A DNA stretch of 64,000 nt from Tillus elongatus (lineage: Eukaryota > Arthropoda > Insecta > Coleoptera > Cleridae), in assembly GCA_964006375.1 (NCBI GenBank), contig OZ023264.1, positions 173,648,295-173,712,294 of the forward strand, written 5' to 3'. Shown here piece after piece: positions 1-10,310 of this stretch (its first letter is position 1; every line of letters starts with the position of its first letter). The notes below the pieces were generated by a model that worked only from the letters and a program-made list of their open reading frames with translations, was not told the origin of the DNA and did not search any database. Made by a program: the position numbers and the translations under genes.

Positions 1-629
1 AAATGCCAGTCCAGACATTCAATTTCTGTGGAGTTTGAGTGTGGACTTCGTAAAAATTTCTTGGATTATTATCTGCCCAAGAACGACAATTATGACGATT
101 GACTGTAGAGTTTAATAAAAACGTACACTCGCCTGAAAAACAGATATTGAACAGAAAGTTCCCGTTGTCAGCTATTCGTGCAGTCATAACTTCACAAAAC
201 TCCAGCCGCCGATCAAAATCATCTTTATTCAATTGTTGCACAAGATGAATTTTATACGAGTGAAATTTATGATGCTTCAATATTCGCTGAATAGTTCTTT
301 TGATGTTTGAAACAGTGGCCAATTTTCTCCTGCTCAAAGTTGGGTGTGCAGCAATTTTTCCTAAAACTTCAATCTCAGTAGTCTCATTTCTAACCGGAAA
401 TTCACGTTCGGGATCCCGTTTTTTTGTTCGCTACTGAACCACTTTGTCGAAACTTTGCAACTAACTCCAAAATGTATTTTCTGTTAACATGTCTGTTCGG
501 ATGTCGTTGATTAAACAAATTTGCGGTACTGTTGGCACAGTCAACCTTTTTGAAAAAAAGAGTAATTATTTCAACTCTTTCTTCTACAGAATACACCATT
601 GTACAATTAATTTTCGGTAGTACTATCAA
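1..629 (-). pseudogene. Tc1/mariner-like (DUF4817 + DDE) transposase, frameshifted and cut by the window edge
   Basis: Read on the minus strand, codons near 598-402 give an N-terminal helix-turn-helix of the DUF4817 type ([12 protein letters not shown], then [10 protein letters not shown]). After a +1 frame change near 405-417 the frame stays open to position 1 and reads through RRKLATVSNIKRT, a VNRHNCRSWADNNP motif and KLNVWTGI, which are hallmarks of the DDE domain in this family. The first catalytic motif, usually FSDE or FTDE, reads FSGE here, so the first catalytic Asp is lost as well as the frame. The C-terminal half with the other two catalytic residues lies outside the window. It is a dead DNA-transposon copy. 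The family call rests on motif recognition, not on a search. Confidence 0.75.
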
Positions 630-663
630 GTATCAAACCGACCGATAAACTGAAATAATAAAC

Positions 664-771
664 CGCATTTCTCTAATTCCGATAAGAAATGTTCTCATAA
701 TCAATTTTTTATTTACAAGCCAACAAAACATTGACTATCAGCACATTTCTTATCGGAATGAGTGAAATGCG
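664..771. repeat. Short inverted repeat, 29-bp arms
   Basis: Arms at 664-692 and 743-771 match at 27 of 29 positions in inverted orientation, separated by 50 bp. It lies upstream of the decayed transposase and could be part of that element's end or a separate foldback. Nothing else is recognised between 640 and 1008. Confidence 0.6.
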
Positions 772-1005
772 TTTTTCCATTTTCAACTGTGAAGAATTTT
801 TAAACGAGTTGATAACACTTCCAAAGAGATTAGTGTGCTGAATTCAGAAAATAAAGATCTTTCAAATGATGTAACACTCGACCCATGTTCCCTATTCAAA
901 ATATAAGGGTTGTTATCACCACCCTTAAGTGGTTTATGTGACAAAGTTTAGTTTTATGTCAAAACATGTCCCCCTCAATATTAAAGTGAGGTGTTTCAGC
1001 GTTTC

Positions 1006-1126
<121 letters not shown>

Positions 1127-1138
1127 TTAAACATAGTA

Positions 1139-1255
1139 ATTGAAACTGACCCCCCCTGACATGTGTTTGAGTGGGCCCAGTTCGCGCTCATTTGAAGAAA
1201 TATTTTGTAAATTGAAAAGTGGAGATCTCCCCATTGCTGAATTTTCTTTAAGAAA
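1139..1255 (+). repeat. Dispersed repeat, module A
   Basis: Contains the signature GAAACTGACC, then a GGCCCAGTTCGCGCTCATTTG-like core, then GATCTCCCCATT. The same block recurs at about 4325, 13629, 29583 (inverted), 50803, 52592, 55667, 57401 and 61960 (inverted), nearly always beside a (TA)n array. No coding potential is seen. Confidence 0.8.
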
Positions 1256-1262
1256 CTGACAA

Positions 1263-2150
1263 CGAAACCTGTAAAAAATGTGAATTCAAATAACCCAATT
1301 TCATATTGTTTTATGCTTTATAACAATTATAATATATAACATCCTCTGTCCAACAAGCAGAAGTATTTACACGACTGAGTAACAGTATTTTTTTTCAAAG
1401 AGACGATATTAAGAGTTCAAACCGCAGTGTTATTACCTTTGATATATATGCGAGCTTTCTATTCCAAATGTAAATAGCAATTTCTAGCAGTTGAAAGGGA
1501 ATATTTAGTGAAAATGCAGCACCGTACAATACAATTGCATTACCAGAGCATGCGCTGTGTATAATTTAGTGTAGGTTGCAAACAAGATTTTAATCTGCGT
1601 ACTCCTGTTCAAATAGCTATGTGATTCACTGGGAGCCGAGGAAACCCTCTACGTTAAAGTTCTTTGAAAAATACCTAAACTCATACATCATTAACGACAG
1701 GCTGGAGACTCGAGGCTCAAACTGGAAGGAAGTCGCACAGATTGTGTGTGTATTCTTCCAGATAGAGGGCTCTCTCAAGCTGCTCAGAAGCCCTTCCCGC
1801 AACAAATATAAATCTGACATTGTGAAAAAATTTGATTGAAAAGTTGGTTTCGCCTTTATGGATGGTTTCCTTTCAAATGTTATCAGTATTTTTAGAAGAT
1901 CATTCTTATATCTTTTAACTTCTTATAGCTATATTTACGAGAAAAAAAACCTGACGCAGCAATTTCGTTATTGTGGCATATTTTCATAATAATACCGTTA
2001 TTTCTCATAATCTACCTCCAGCTCCCGTACATTTTTTGTCATAACTGGTTAAAAAATTAGCTGATTCGATTATCTATTTCTCATGAGCAGCTCATAAAAT
2101 GTTGTATTTGATCGATTACTGGTTTTAAAAATCAAACCTCAAGTTTTTAT
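1263..2150. other. No recognised gene; small open frames on both strands at 1621-1839
   Basis: A less AT-rich patch at 1621-1839 is open on both strands (72 codons plus, 64 codons minus). I recognise neither product, see no domain, and cannot choose a strand. It may be a fragment of an exon or of an old element. The rest of the interval is AT-rich with nothing recognisable. Confidence 0.3.
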
Positions 2151-2319
2151 TAATTTTAAAAAGGTGGTACATACACAACCAAACGGGACAAATACAAAAC
2201 CAGTAAAACAAAAGCAGGAAAAGGAAACTTGACACCAAAAAGATCAAAATATAAAGAATGGTACAGGGCAGATACGCAATCTAATGCAACAAAGTAGGTT
2301 ATTCCAAACATCAGATACA

Positions 2320-2505
2320 ACCAAATACAAGTCCGAAATATATTGATCAAGAGAAAAATTAAGGAAGCCAAAAAAACTGGCTGAGTGAAAAAGGTCAGAA
2401 GGTTGAAGAACTAGACAGAAAATATAATACTTTCAACGTACACAAAAATATTAAAGAGATGGAAGGAATGAGAAAATCGAGACAACCAAGAGACGCCAAT
2501 GGTAC
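2320..2505 (+). pseudogene. Remnant of a LINE endonuclease/RT linker (RTE-like)
   Basis: Conceptual translation with several stops gives phrases such as IKRKIKEAKK and VHKNIKEM, typical of the lysine-rich stretch between endonuclease and reverse transcriptase of RTE-like LINEs. It is short, decayed and truncated directly against the Jockey copy that starts near 2511. The family is a tentative call. Confidence 0.35.
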
Positions 2506-2510
2506 ACTCC

Positions 2511-3880
2511 TCCTTTCAGTCGTCTCTAAAGTGATGGAAAAGTATATAAACACCGAATTGCTAAAATTTCTTGAAAAACACAGTCTAATCCACGACAGGC
2601 AGTATGGATTCCGTCAGCGCAGATAAACTGCTGATCTCCTTTCCTTTGTCACTTATTCTTTGAACAAGTCTATGGAGCTACACGGAGAATCCCATATTAT
2701 CGCTCTAGACATATCCAAAGCATTCGACCAGGTCTGGCACGCAGCGCTGCTTAATAAACATCCGGTCTATGGCCTACCACCAAAACTCTGTACCTGGACA
2801 GGAGATCTCCTTTCCAACCGGAGCATTTCTGTTGTCGTGGATGGTAATTCCTCTAAACTGTATCCAATTAAGGCAGGATTTCCTCAGGGTTCAGCTTCAG
2901 CCCCTACTTTCTTTCTTCTCCACATCAATGACCCCCTCTCTAGCACATCCAACCCAGTTTACAGTTACGCGGACGACAGCACCCTTCACTCAAATATACA
3001 ATATTCTAAACCTGTCTCTTTAGCCCGATTAGACGAGGATCGCAGGCTCATGGATGGTTCTGTCTCCGTGGATCTCCAAAAAATATTAGACTGGGGAAGT
3101 AGAAATCTTGTACAATTCAAGCCCACCAAAGCTCAGTCTTGCTTTTTTTTCTCATAAGAGATACACCAGCCCTAGACCCATCAAAATAAACAACCAAGTT
3201 ATTAAAAGTAAGAGTCCTTTTCACTTGTTGGCATTTCTGTGGATCAAAATCTCAATTGGCACCAACATGTCACATTAATCGCAGAAGCGGCTGCTAAGAA
3301 ATTAGGTATCCTCTTCCGGGCTCGCAAATACTTTTCACCAGCTAATCTCTATACCTTATATACTTCACAAATAAGGCCAAACCTCGAATACTGCTCCCAC
3401 ATCTGGGGTGCCGCTGCCGCTTCTACGCTCCCTATCCTGGACTCCATTCAGAAGAGAGCTATACGTCTCATTGGTGAACCTACTCTCACCCAAAGGCTGC
3501 CATCCCTTGCCCACTGAAGTGCCGTTGGTACGTCTCTCTCTCTTTTATAGATATCTGCATGGGCACTGCGCAGAGGAGCGTTCATCCATAGTTCCCCACC
3601 TGCTGCCCCCAACAGATCTACCAGGGGATTAGAGCGAATGCACCTTTTTACTGTCCAGGTCACCAGATATAGAACATCCTGTTATGCCCGCTCTTTTGTC
3701 GTGATGACTTCCAAGTTGTGGAATACCTTGCCGTCACCTATTTTTCCTTCTCCTCCGGACCTCCAAACCTTCAAGTGCAGAATTAACAAGTTGCCTCTTT
3801 CCTCATTGTCGACACTCACGATACGATAGTTTTAGGCTGTAAGCCCTCTTGGTGTGTTGTTGAAATATAAAACGCAATAA
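2511..3880 (+). pseudogene. Jockey-like LINE copy 1, 5'-truncated RT to 3' end
   Basis: Starts inside the reverse transcriptase (LSVVSKVMEKYINTELL) and runs to the 3'UTR signature 'ggctgtaagccctc..ggtgtgttgttga' shared by the other Jockey copies. It retains motif A (ALDISKAFDQVWH), motif B (FPQGSASAP) and the catalytic YADD. A TCA-to-TAA stop sits at RQRR*TADLL near 2622, and frame changes occur around 3155-3200 and 3515-3640. Compared with copy 3 (14526-17690) it lacks the whole endonuclease half. It is a typical dead-on-arrival 5'-truncated LINE insertion. Confidence 0.9.
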
Positions 3881-3977
3881 TTTTGGTATTGGTAACAGTA
3901 GCGTGCTAATGATGAACCGGGACGGTTCGAAACTGCAGTCCACGCAAATCAATAGAAATCACAAACGTACAGCAAGC

Positions 3978-4078
<101 letters not shown>

Positions 4079-4265
4079 TGTGACACACTTAAGATGAAGA
4101 CACGGCTGTAGTTTCTTGACTTTTATAGATAGCGATTTCATTTTTTGTACACATATAAAACGTCATTAGGCTGTTTGAATAACCTACCCACTTCAAATGT
4201 CAGCTGTCGACTCAGCCTACTATGATTTCAGGAATAGGGCCGGTTCTATATATTTTGCGATGCGT

Positions 4266-4269
<4 letters not shown>

Positions 4270-4316
<47 letters not shown>

Positions 4317-4455
4317 ATATATAAACATATAAAAAGTGAAACTAACCTCGAATATGTGTTCTAGGGGCCTAATTAGCGCTCATTTAAAGAAATTTCTTTA
4401 AAATTCAAAAGTCGGGATCTCCTCATTAGTGATTTTTTTTAAAGAAAATTCACTA
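4270..4455 (+). repeat. (TA)n array with module A on its right
   Basis: TA array 4270-4324, then AACATATAAAAAGTGAAAC leading into module A with CTAGGGGCC, GCGCTCATTTA, GGGATCTCC and a terminal TTCACT. Confidence 0.9.
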
Positions 4456-4699
4456 ACAAGAAGAAAATAGGAGGAACGAGATACCTCATCCAAACAATTA
4501 AGATAAGATGATCCAACATGTTGATTTTACTAGTAACGACCTATATCAAATATGACAACTGGCGCAGGCGCAAACCATCTTTGCAGGTTTTTGGTTTAAA
4601 GGTATGACATGTGGTATCATTTTGCTCGTCTTAATGAGCAGAATTTAAATATCGCAACTGGCGCTTGCGCAAACCAACAGTCCGTCATGAGTTGTAGTG
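4456..4699. other. No gene seen; GC-rich palindromic motif twice
   Basis: The sentence AACTGGCGC..GCGCAAACCA occurs at about 4556-4578 (core GCGCAGGCGC) and about 4656-4678 (core GCGCTTGCGC), 100 bp apart. It resembles an NRF-1/Ewg-type palindromic site, but there is no adjacent gene. Confidence 0.35.
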
Positions 4700-5505
4700 T
4701 CAAAAGATACGTGGGTGTAATGACTGTGTGACCTCTGGTTGCATTGCGCGGGAAGCAGTGACCATGCCGTTCGCTGAGCGACCAAGGGGGGCGGTGACTG
4801 ATGTCTTATAGCATTCAGGTTTTATAGTAAGAATGAGATCCAAGGGATTTGAGCTGTGTGTTGGGATGCGAGGAAAGCAAATAAGTTGCTGAACCATATT
4901 GGCTCAAGAATTTCTGACCGCGTAGGCCTCCGCTGCTCTCCCTTGTGGATCGGTTTTTAAATATGCTAGTCATTCCTTATTATGGACATTAAAGACACCA
5001 TGAATATTGACCTCGGAGGAAGGATATTCAGAAATCATATGGTCGGTTTTTTCTGAAAGGTAGTCGAAGAGCTGGACAAAGTTGTTGTCAGAAGGTTACG
5101 GATTCCGTCAGCGCAGATCAACTGCCGACCTCCTTTCCTTTGTCACCCATTCTTGGAACAAGTCTATGGAACTACACGGTGAATCCCAGATTGTCGCCGT
5201 AGACATATACAAAGCGTTCGACCAGGTCTGGCACGCACCGCTGCTTAATAAACTTCCGGTCTATGGCCTACCACCAAAACTCTGTACCTGGACAGCAGAT
5301 CTCCTCTCCAACCGGAGCATTTCTGTTGTCGTGGAGGGTCATTCCTCTAAACTGTATCCAATTAAGGCAGGATTTCCTCAAGGTTCAGCTTTAGCCCCTA
5401 CTCTCTTCTCCACATCAATAATCGGTTTTTTCTGAAAGGTAGTCGAAGAGCTGGACAAAGTTGTTGTCAGAAGGTTACCGGTAAATGCAACAGATGAATG
5501 GTGCA
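4700..5505 (-). pseudogene. Jockey-like LINE copy 2, endonuclease fragment with an internal inversion
   Basis: Minus-strand frames reproduce the endonuclease of copy 3 (FPRIPTHSSNPLDL, TAPLGRS, then upstream SDNNFVQLFDYLSEKTD). The segment is interrupted by a plus-strand reverse-transcriptase piece at 5096-5420. A 57-bp block of endonuclease sequence occurs on both sides of that piece, at 5043-5099 and 5422-5478. The catalytic SDHGM reads SANGM. The copy has neither a normal 5' end nor a 3' end. Confidence 0.85.
5096..5420 (+). pseudogene. Inverted RT segment inside Jockey copy 2
   Basis: Plus-strand YGFRQRRSTADLL through AVDIYKAFDQVWH to FPQGSALAPTLF matches the reverse transcriptase of the other copies, then stops abruptly at CACATCAAT and runs into duplicated endonuclease sequence read on the opposite strand. 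Motif A has KAFDQ but the YADD region is absent. Confidence 0.85.
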
Positions 5506-5529
5506 GGCAGTTGCAAGTATTATTGCTTT

Positions 5530-5890
5530 CTACATAACATTATAAGGCTCTCCAAAGGTCTAGTCTCTTAATGTTTTCTTGAAACTTCTTAGGACCCAAA
5601 CCAGTTGACATGACTATTGGAATCACTGGGACACTATCTCTCCTCCACTGTCTCTTTACTTGTATTTTGAGATCTGTGTACTTAATGATTTTTTTGTTCT
5701 ACTTTATCCATAGAAAATTGGTATTTGGAACGGTCACGTCAATCAGCATCACCTGTTTGTAGAACTTATTCACTGTTATTTTATCTCGTCAGTTGTGGGC
5801 AACTCGTTGGTTTGTTAGCATGGCCCGATCCCAGTACAATCTGTATTTTGAGTTCTCTAGAACAAATTGATTATTATTATTATACCAAAT
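5530..5890 (-). pseudogene. Decayed retroelement-derived fragment
   Basis: Minus-strand translation shows broken pieces (IPIF, then KSLSTQISKYK, then VWVLRSFKKTLRD) like the tail found after RT in some invertebrate LINEs. There are many stops and the assignment is weak. From 5940 to 6530 nothing is recognised. Confidence 0.3.
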
Positions 5891-6530
5891 TTGCATATAA
5901 AATTTGGAGAGTGAAGCTTGAATACGTTAATTGCCAGATACAACAATTTTATTGCATAAAATAATGTTAGCTTTAAAACAAGGGTAAATAAAGATGAAAT
6001 ACGTTTTGGGCTAATATCAGTTATCTTTGACAAAAATCCGCCTTCATCAAATGTGGGAGCAATTGCTTACCTTGCTTGTTTTATACTGAATTATAAAAAT
6101 GAATTTCGTAAATTTCTGTGAATCAAAAGACGAATAAGCTGCTTTGCTTTTGTCATTAATCTCGTTCCTTTTCTTCTGAAATATCGTGGGTGTTCGCTAA
6201 GCTTTAACCTTTCCTTAGATATCATACTTCCATAACGAAATAAGACGTTTTGCGTATTTAATCAAAATAGAATGAATAATAATTAACGCTTTATTCTTTA
6301 CAGTTTCACTTCTGTTTTTCACAGTCTTGTGCTTTTGCCGCCTTTTAGAGATTTGTAGAAACAAAAATAGTCGCTTCTGACAAGATGATGACTTTTTCGA
6401 AAGCGCCGGCGACGCGACAAGCCGGTAATCAAAAAGTGTATTCTTGTTGAAGTACAAATAATAGCTTTTACGTCAACTGGAAAAAAAAACATTTTTCCTA
6501 GTGTATTTGAGCACTAACAAACAATTCGAG

Positions 6531-7680
6531 ACGCAGCAAGTGCGTTATAGTAGTGAATTTTCATAAGAATTTTTTTTTTTTTTTTTTATTAATAATAGGT
6601 GCCTCGACAATAAAAGCCATTGGCACAGACAAAAATAAAAATAAATCTGAAACAGAAGTTATAAACATAAACACTCGTCTAACTTAGTATAACATAAATG
6701 TGGAATCTTAAGTTACAATGTGTTGTAAACATTAGTAGTTTTCAAGAAATAAATTAGTCTCGATAGATCATTGGTTCCGGAGAAACTGAGGATATCACTG
6801 ATGTTTTCCTTAAGATCCAGATACGACCGTTGTTCACTATATCCCGGGCACTCAGTCAAAATGTGGTTTACTGTGAGTTGAGTACTACAATGGCTGCATA
6901 AAGGAGGTTCACTTTTTTCTAGTAGGTGTTTGTGTGTAAGCATAGTATGACCAATCCTTAACCTTCTGATAATGATAAGTTCTCGTCTGTTTAGATTGGT
7001 TATTTTTGTTATCTGAGTGGTGGATTCTATGTTTCTGAGTTTAGTTTGAGCACTAAACCATAAATGTTGCCATTCCTCGTGAACAGTGTGTTTTAAGTGA
7101 GTTTGAAGGTCTGTATGTATAATAAACTCATGATCTGGATTAATTTTTCCACAAGCCTTCCTAGCTAAGTTGTCTGCCTCTATGTTGCCTTTTATACCAG
7201 AGTGAGATGGCACCCATATTATTACAGTCGATTTTCCACACTGGGATATTTCCCTTGCCGTTTTATGTATGTCTGCAACAATAGGATGTTTGTTGTAAAG
7301 TGTTCCTATGGCATTGACAGCTGATAATGAGTCGCAGCAGATAATCGATCTGGTATGGGAAGATTTAAGGAAAGTTTCTAGACAGAAGTGTACGGCTGTG
7401 AGCTCTGCTGTATACACACTGCAAACATCCGAGAGTCGTAGACTCAGTTTTATATCCGCTCCGAAAACGGAGCAACCAGTGGTTAAGCCGCATCTAGATG
7501 CATCAGTGTAATATATTGCGTCATATGGGTACTGGCTGAGAACCCCATAGAAATCTGCTCTTAGAGAGGGGGCAGGTGTTGTTTGTTTGTTGTAAATACT
7601 CAAGGTTGTGTTGATAAGAATTGTACACGAATATTAGGCGGCTTACTACAAAAATTAATACTTTAAACTTACACAGACCT
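6531..7680. repeat. GCAGCAAGTGCG-type element, split by a LINE
   Basis: 6531-6571 carries the terminal motif GACGCAGCAAGTGCGTTATA and ends in ATAAGAATT. The sequence resumes at 7614 with ATAAGAATTGTACAC, as in the uninterrupted relative at 24493-24560. The 9-bp repeat ATAAGAATT (6563-6571 and 7614-7622) is the target-site duplication of the LINE between them. Confidence 0.8.
6572..7613 (-). mobile_element. 5'-truncated RNase H-bearing LINE (I-group-like)
   Basis: Minus-strand non-LTR element with its poly(A) at 6572-6588 (poly-T on the plus strand). The retained frame, 7603 down to 6713 (about 296 codons), has an RNase H domain with catalytic residues in YYTDAS, TAELTAV, CCDSLSAV and HSGIKGNIEADNLA, followed by a Cys/His cluster CSHC..HILTEC near its C-terminus. 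The reverse transcriptase and endonuclease are missing, so the copy cannot move by itself. It is flanked by a 9-bp target-site duplication inside an older terminal-repeat element. The frame shows no stops, suggesting a fairly recent insertion. Confidence 0.85.
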
Positions 7681-7766
7681 CGAAAATCGATTTCAGATGC
7701 GCAGATTTGAAGAACTTATTCGAATAAGTACACTTGGAGAACACCCAAATCACCACAACACCTATT

Positions 7767-7819
7767 TCAGAGACCTTACGATCGTTTCGTTGACAATGTC
7801 AACATCTTCAGAGGAAAAA
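7767..7819 (-). ncRNA. Hammerhead ribozyme-like motif, PLE copy 1
   Basis: On the minus strand the order is CCT, CTGAAGA core, stem GTTGAC-ATT-GTCAAC, GAAAC, short stem III closing GATC, GTA, AGG. Flanking CCT/AGG pair as the start of stem I, followed by an internal loop. PLEs are known to carry hammerhead motifs in their terminal repeats. One extra base lies between the CUGAAGA core and stem II, so activity is uncertain. Confidence 0.55.
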
Positions 7820-7960
7820 AAGTCTAACATAAAAAACTAGATCCCGTGTAGTTATATCGCGTCAAGGTAAACGAACTAGTCCGAAGTATAGTTGTCGTCC
7901 AAGAACGATTGTTTGTTTATTGCGCAGTGAAACTACGAGGTCGGAGACCAGCTTTAATCT

Positions 7961-8309
7961 TTTTTTGTTTTGTTTAACGTCGGCCTATTTCCGCGATGGC
8001 CAATCACCGACGCCAGGGAGCAGTTTCACCTCACTATCCTGGAAACTTTACCAAACCCCTGCCTTTCTGTAAGGAGAGTAGGGATCTTTAACGTGCCCAA
8101 CATCGCATGGACACGGGACCGACGGCTTTACGCCCCCTCCGAAGGGCGGAACGTGCAGACATTCAACTTGCTCAAATACAATGCCAGAAACTCGGTTGAT
8201 GTAAATTTTACAGTTTGTACTGAAAAAGTGAAAGGAGTACCCGGGGATCGAACCCAGTACCCTTCGGTTCAGAGGCACACGTTCTTACCCCTGAACCACC
8301 GAGGTTCCT
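7961..8309 (-). mobile_element. tRNA-derived SINE with target-site duplication
   Basis: An insertion flanked by the 11-bp direct repeat AGCTTTAATCT (7950-7960 and 8310-8320). Read on the minus strand it begins with a tRNA-like head: an A-box-like TGGTTCAGGGGTAAGAACG (8280-8298) and a B box GGTTCGATCCCCGG (8241-8254). The body contains GTAAAGCCGTCGGTCCCGTG and CACGTTAAAGATCCC, a conserved central domain familiar from invertebrate SINEs, and it ends in an A-rich tail. Open frames across it are not coding. Confidence 0.85.
8241..8298 (-). promoter_or_regulatory. RNA polymerase III A and B boxes of the SINE
   Basis: B box GGTTCGATCCC at 8241-8254 and A-box-like segment at 8280-8298, both on the minus strand, spaced as in tRNA genes. 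Confidence 0.75.
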
Positions 8310-8788
8310 AGCTTTAATCTTCTGGTCGATAAATTTATGACCCTTATCTAATATAGGTTTAAAAGGACATGAGTTATTTAAAGAATCAGCACGTTTCCTT
8401 TCGATCTAGAAATTTACTATGTGGATATTGGATCATGCCGATAAAGACATCTGGTGAGATAAACAACATCAACTTAACACATCTTTTTTAAATAGAAAAC
8501 TAAAAACCCAGGTGTCTGTCTCACCATGTTAACTCCAACAAAGGATAAATAATTCAACTAAAATACTACATAGAAACTATATTTATATTAATTTTGATTC
8601 TACGTGAAAGTATTTATATTGACTACAAAGATACAACAAACTGAACAGGTATTTAAGTCGAGACAAACATAGAGAATAGTATAAGTATAAACCGGCCGAG
8701 TTATTGACAAAAATTTTTATTCTACCAGACAAATTAGCAGTGTTTAAGCGGTCAAATGCAAAGAGAAAATAAAGGGCTTGATATTTTT

Positions 8789-8864
8789 ATTTTTTTTTTG
8801 TTCCCTCAGGGCTCGTCCGCGGCCTTGCCGCCCCGATAGCACCGCAACCCTTGGTTGATTGTGC
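8789..8864 (-). mobile_element. Very short LINE 3' tail insertion, copy 1
   Basis: Reading the minus strand: GCACAATCAACCAAGG, then TGCTATCGGGGCGGC, GCGGACGAGCCCTGAGG, GAAC and poly(A). This is identical to the last ~65 bp of the RNase H LINE at 53725-55206. Only the tail is present, inserted into PLE sequence. Confidence 0.8.
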
Positions 8865-9200
8865 TATTACAGGTGCCGCACGATTTAATGAAGTTTTGTT
8901 CTTAATAGACCTTAATATAAAAATACTTTCTAATGAATGAAGCATAGTTTGATGTCTAACATTTTTGACAAGTTTCAAATTTTCTTTGTCAATGTGGTGA
9001 TTATTATCCCATATATGTTGTGCCACACATGATTTGTCCACCGTACCATATCGTAACTGTGCGAGATGTTCACGAAATCTGGTGGCTATGTTTTTCCTAG
9101 TTTGGCCCACTTATTTAAGATCACAATCTTTGCAGCTAATCTCATAAATGCCCGACATTTCAGTGAATTTGTCTTTGTCTTTCGTATTATCTAACAAATT
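8865..9200 (-). pseudogene. PLE GIY-YIG endonuclease remnant
   Basis: Minus-strand translation gives EMSGIYEISCKDCDLK, a stop, then VGQTRKNIATRFREHL and SCVAQHIWDNNHHID: the GIY-YIG endonuclease at the C-terminus of a Penelope-like polyprotein. The stop (TAA at about 9110-9112) replaces the conserved Tyr of the YVG motif. The reverse transcriptase part is missing. Sequence from 9150 to 9200 is repeated in inverted orientation at about 9217-9276. Confidence 0.8.
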
Positions 9201-9477
9201 TATTAAATTAATACGAAATAGGTAATACGAAAGACAAAGACAAAGTCACTGAAATGTCGGGCATTTATGAGATTCTTTAAATAACTCAGGTCCTTTTAAA
9301 CCTATATTAGATAAGGGTCATAAATTTGTCGACCAGAAGATTAAAGCTGATCTCCGACCCCGCAGTTTCACTGCGCAATAAACAAACAATCGTTCTTGGA
9401 CGACAACTTTACTTCGGACTAGTTCGTTTACCTTGACGCGATATAAATACACGGGATCTAGTTTTTTATGCTAGACT

Positions 9478-9532
9478 TTTCTTCCTCTGAAGATATTGAC
9501 ATTGTCAACGAAACGTTCGTAAGGTCTCTGAA
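9478..9532 (+). ncRNA. Hammerhead ribozyme-like motif, PLE copy 2
   Basis: Same architecture as the motif at 7767-7819: CTGAAGA from 9487, stem TTGAC-ATT-GTCAA, CGAAAC, loop GTTC, GTA, AGG. The stem II base nearest the core has changed, weakening one pair. Confidence 0.5.
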
Positions 9533-9600
9533 ATATGTGTTGTGGTGATTTGGGTGTTCTCCAAGTGTACTTATTAGTGCTCATCACAGGTTCCAGTTTT

Positions 9601-10189
9601 CACATAGTGAACTTATTCAAAAATGTTACCATCGATATCTCCCAAAAACATCTTCCATTCAAGCTCCTTTTGAAAAAAATGCCCCTAAACTCAATTTTCT
9701 ATGAATCTAGAAAATTAAGTTTTGCTATATCTATGGACAGTGTAAGCCTCTTTAGAAGAAACTTCTATTACAAATTTCTTTAAAGTTACACAAGCTTTCT
9801 AGAAGGAAACTTAATTCATATTTAGAAAAGTAAAGTAGCTGCCAAATTATAAACATAGCAGTTATTTTTCCTTATTAATCGCCGGAATGATTTTGTTTTA
9901 GTCAACCCAGTCAAACCGGTTTTTTTAACATCAATTATGAAAATACGAAAGAAAATGAAAGTGTAGTGTTAAATTAGCCAGTTTATTAATTTGAACATTA
10001 ATTGGATAAATAAGTTAGCAACAAATAAGTGGCTATGATGACTCTGAAAACAATGATAACTAAAAATAGGCACAAAGTAAACAAAATTTTTTTATTTAAT
10101 CAGACATAAAAAACGTTAATAAGAGACTTATTTATAATTCTTGTGCATTACAAAATAAAAACAATTTATTAAACGAAGAGAAAAAAAGT
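9601..10189. other. AT-rich interval, no gene
   Basis: Contains a decayed piece of the repeat seen better at 10410-10790 (CCTTATTAATCG, TGATTTTGTTTTAGTCAACCC). No supported open frame. Confidence 0.6.
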
Positions 10190-10200
10190 TCGGACCGCAG

Positions 10201-10270
<70 letters not shown>

Positions 10271-10310
10271 GTGAATTTTCATAAGAAATGTGCACTATTA
10301 GCAAGGTATA
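10190..10310 (+). repeat. GCAGCAAGTGCG-type terminal repeat with a (TA)n array inside it
   Basis: GGACCGCAGCAA is followed directly by TA repeats (10203-10267) and then GTGGTGAATTTTCATAAG. In other copies the same place reads GTGCGTTATAGTAGTGAATT, so the TA array sits at the TTATAG step of the terminal repeat. Confidence 0.75.

Larger units (their letters stand above)
7670..9600. mobile_element. Penelope-like element remains in inverted arrangement
   Basis: A minus-oriented arm (about 7670-9200, with GIY-YIG coding remnant and hammerhead-like motif) and a plus-oriented arm (about 9217-9600) repeat each other in inverted order. The shared blocks are TCGGACTAGTTCG, the hammerhead-like region, and CACAACAC..AAATC. 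The same non-coding block appears again at 35571-36045. The minus arm has been entered by a tRNA-SINE (7961-8309) and by a LINE 3' tail (8789-8864). Confidence 0.75.

Noticed and set aside
1621..1839. A host exon
   Set aside because: Both strands are open, no domain or splice context is convincing; kept only as an unassigned open patch.
8241..8298. A functional tRNA gene
   Set aside because: A and B boxes are present but the cloverleaf is not maintained and the sequence continues into a SINE body with A-rich tail and target duplication.
7970..8311. A 113-codon plus-strand frame
   Set aside because: It lies almost entirely within the tRNA-derived SINE (and its target duplication) on the opposite strand.
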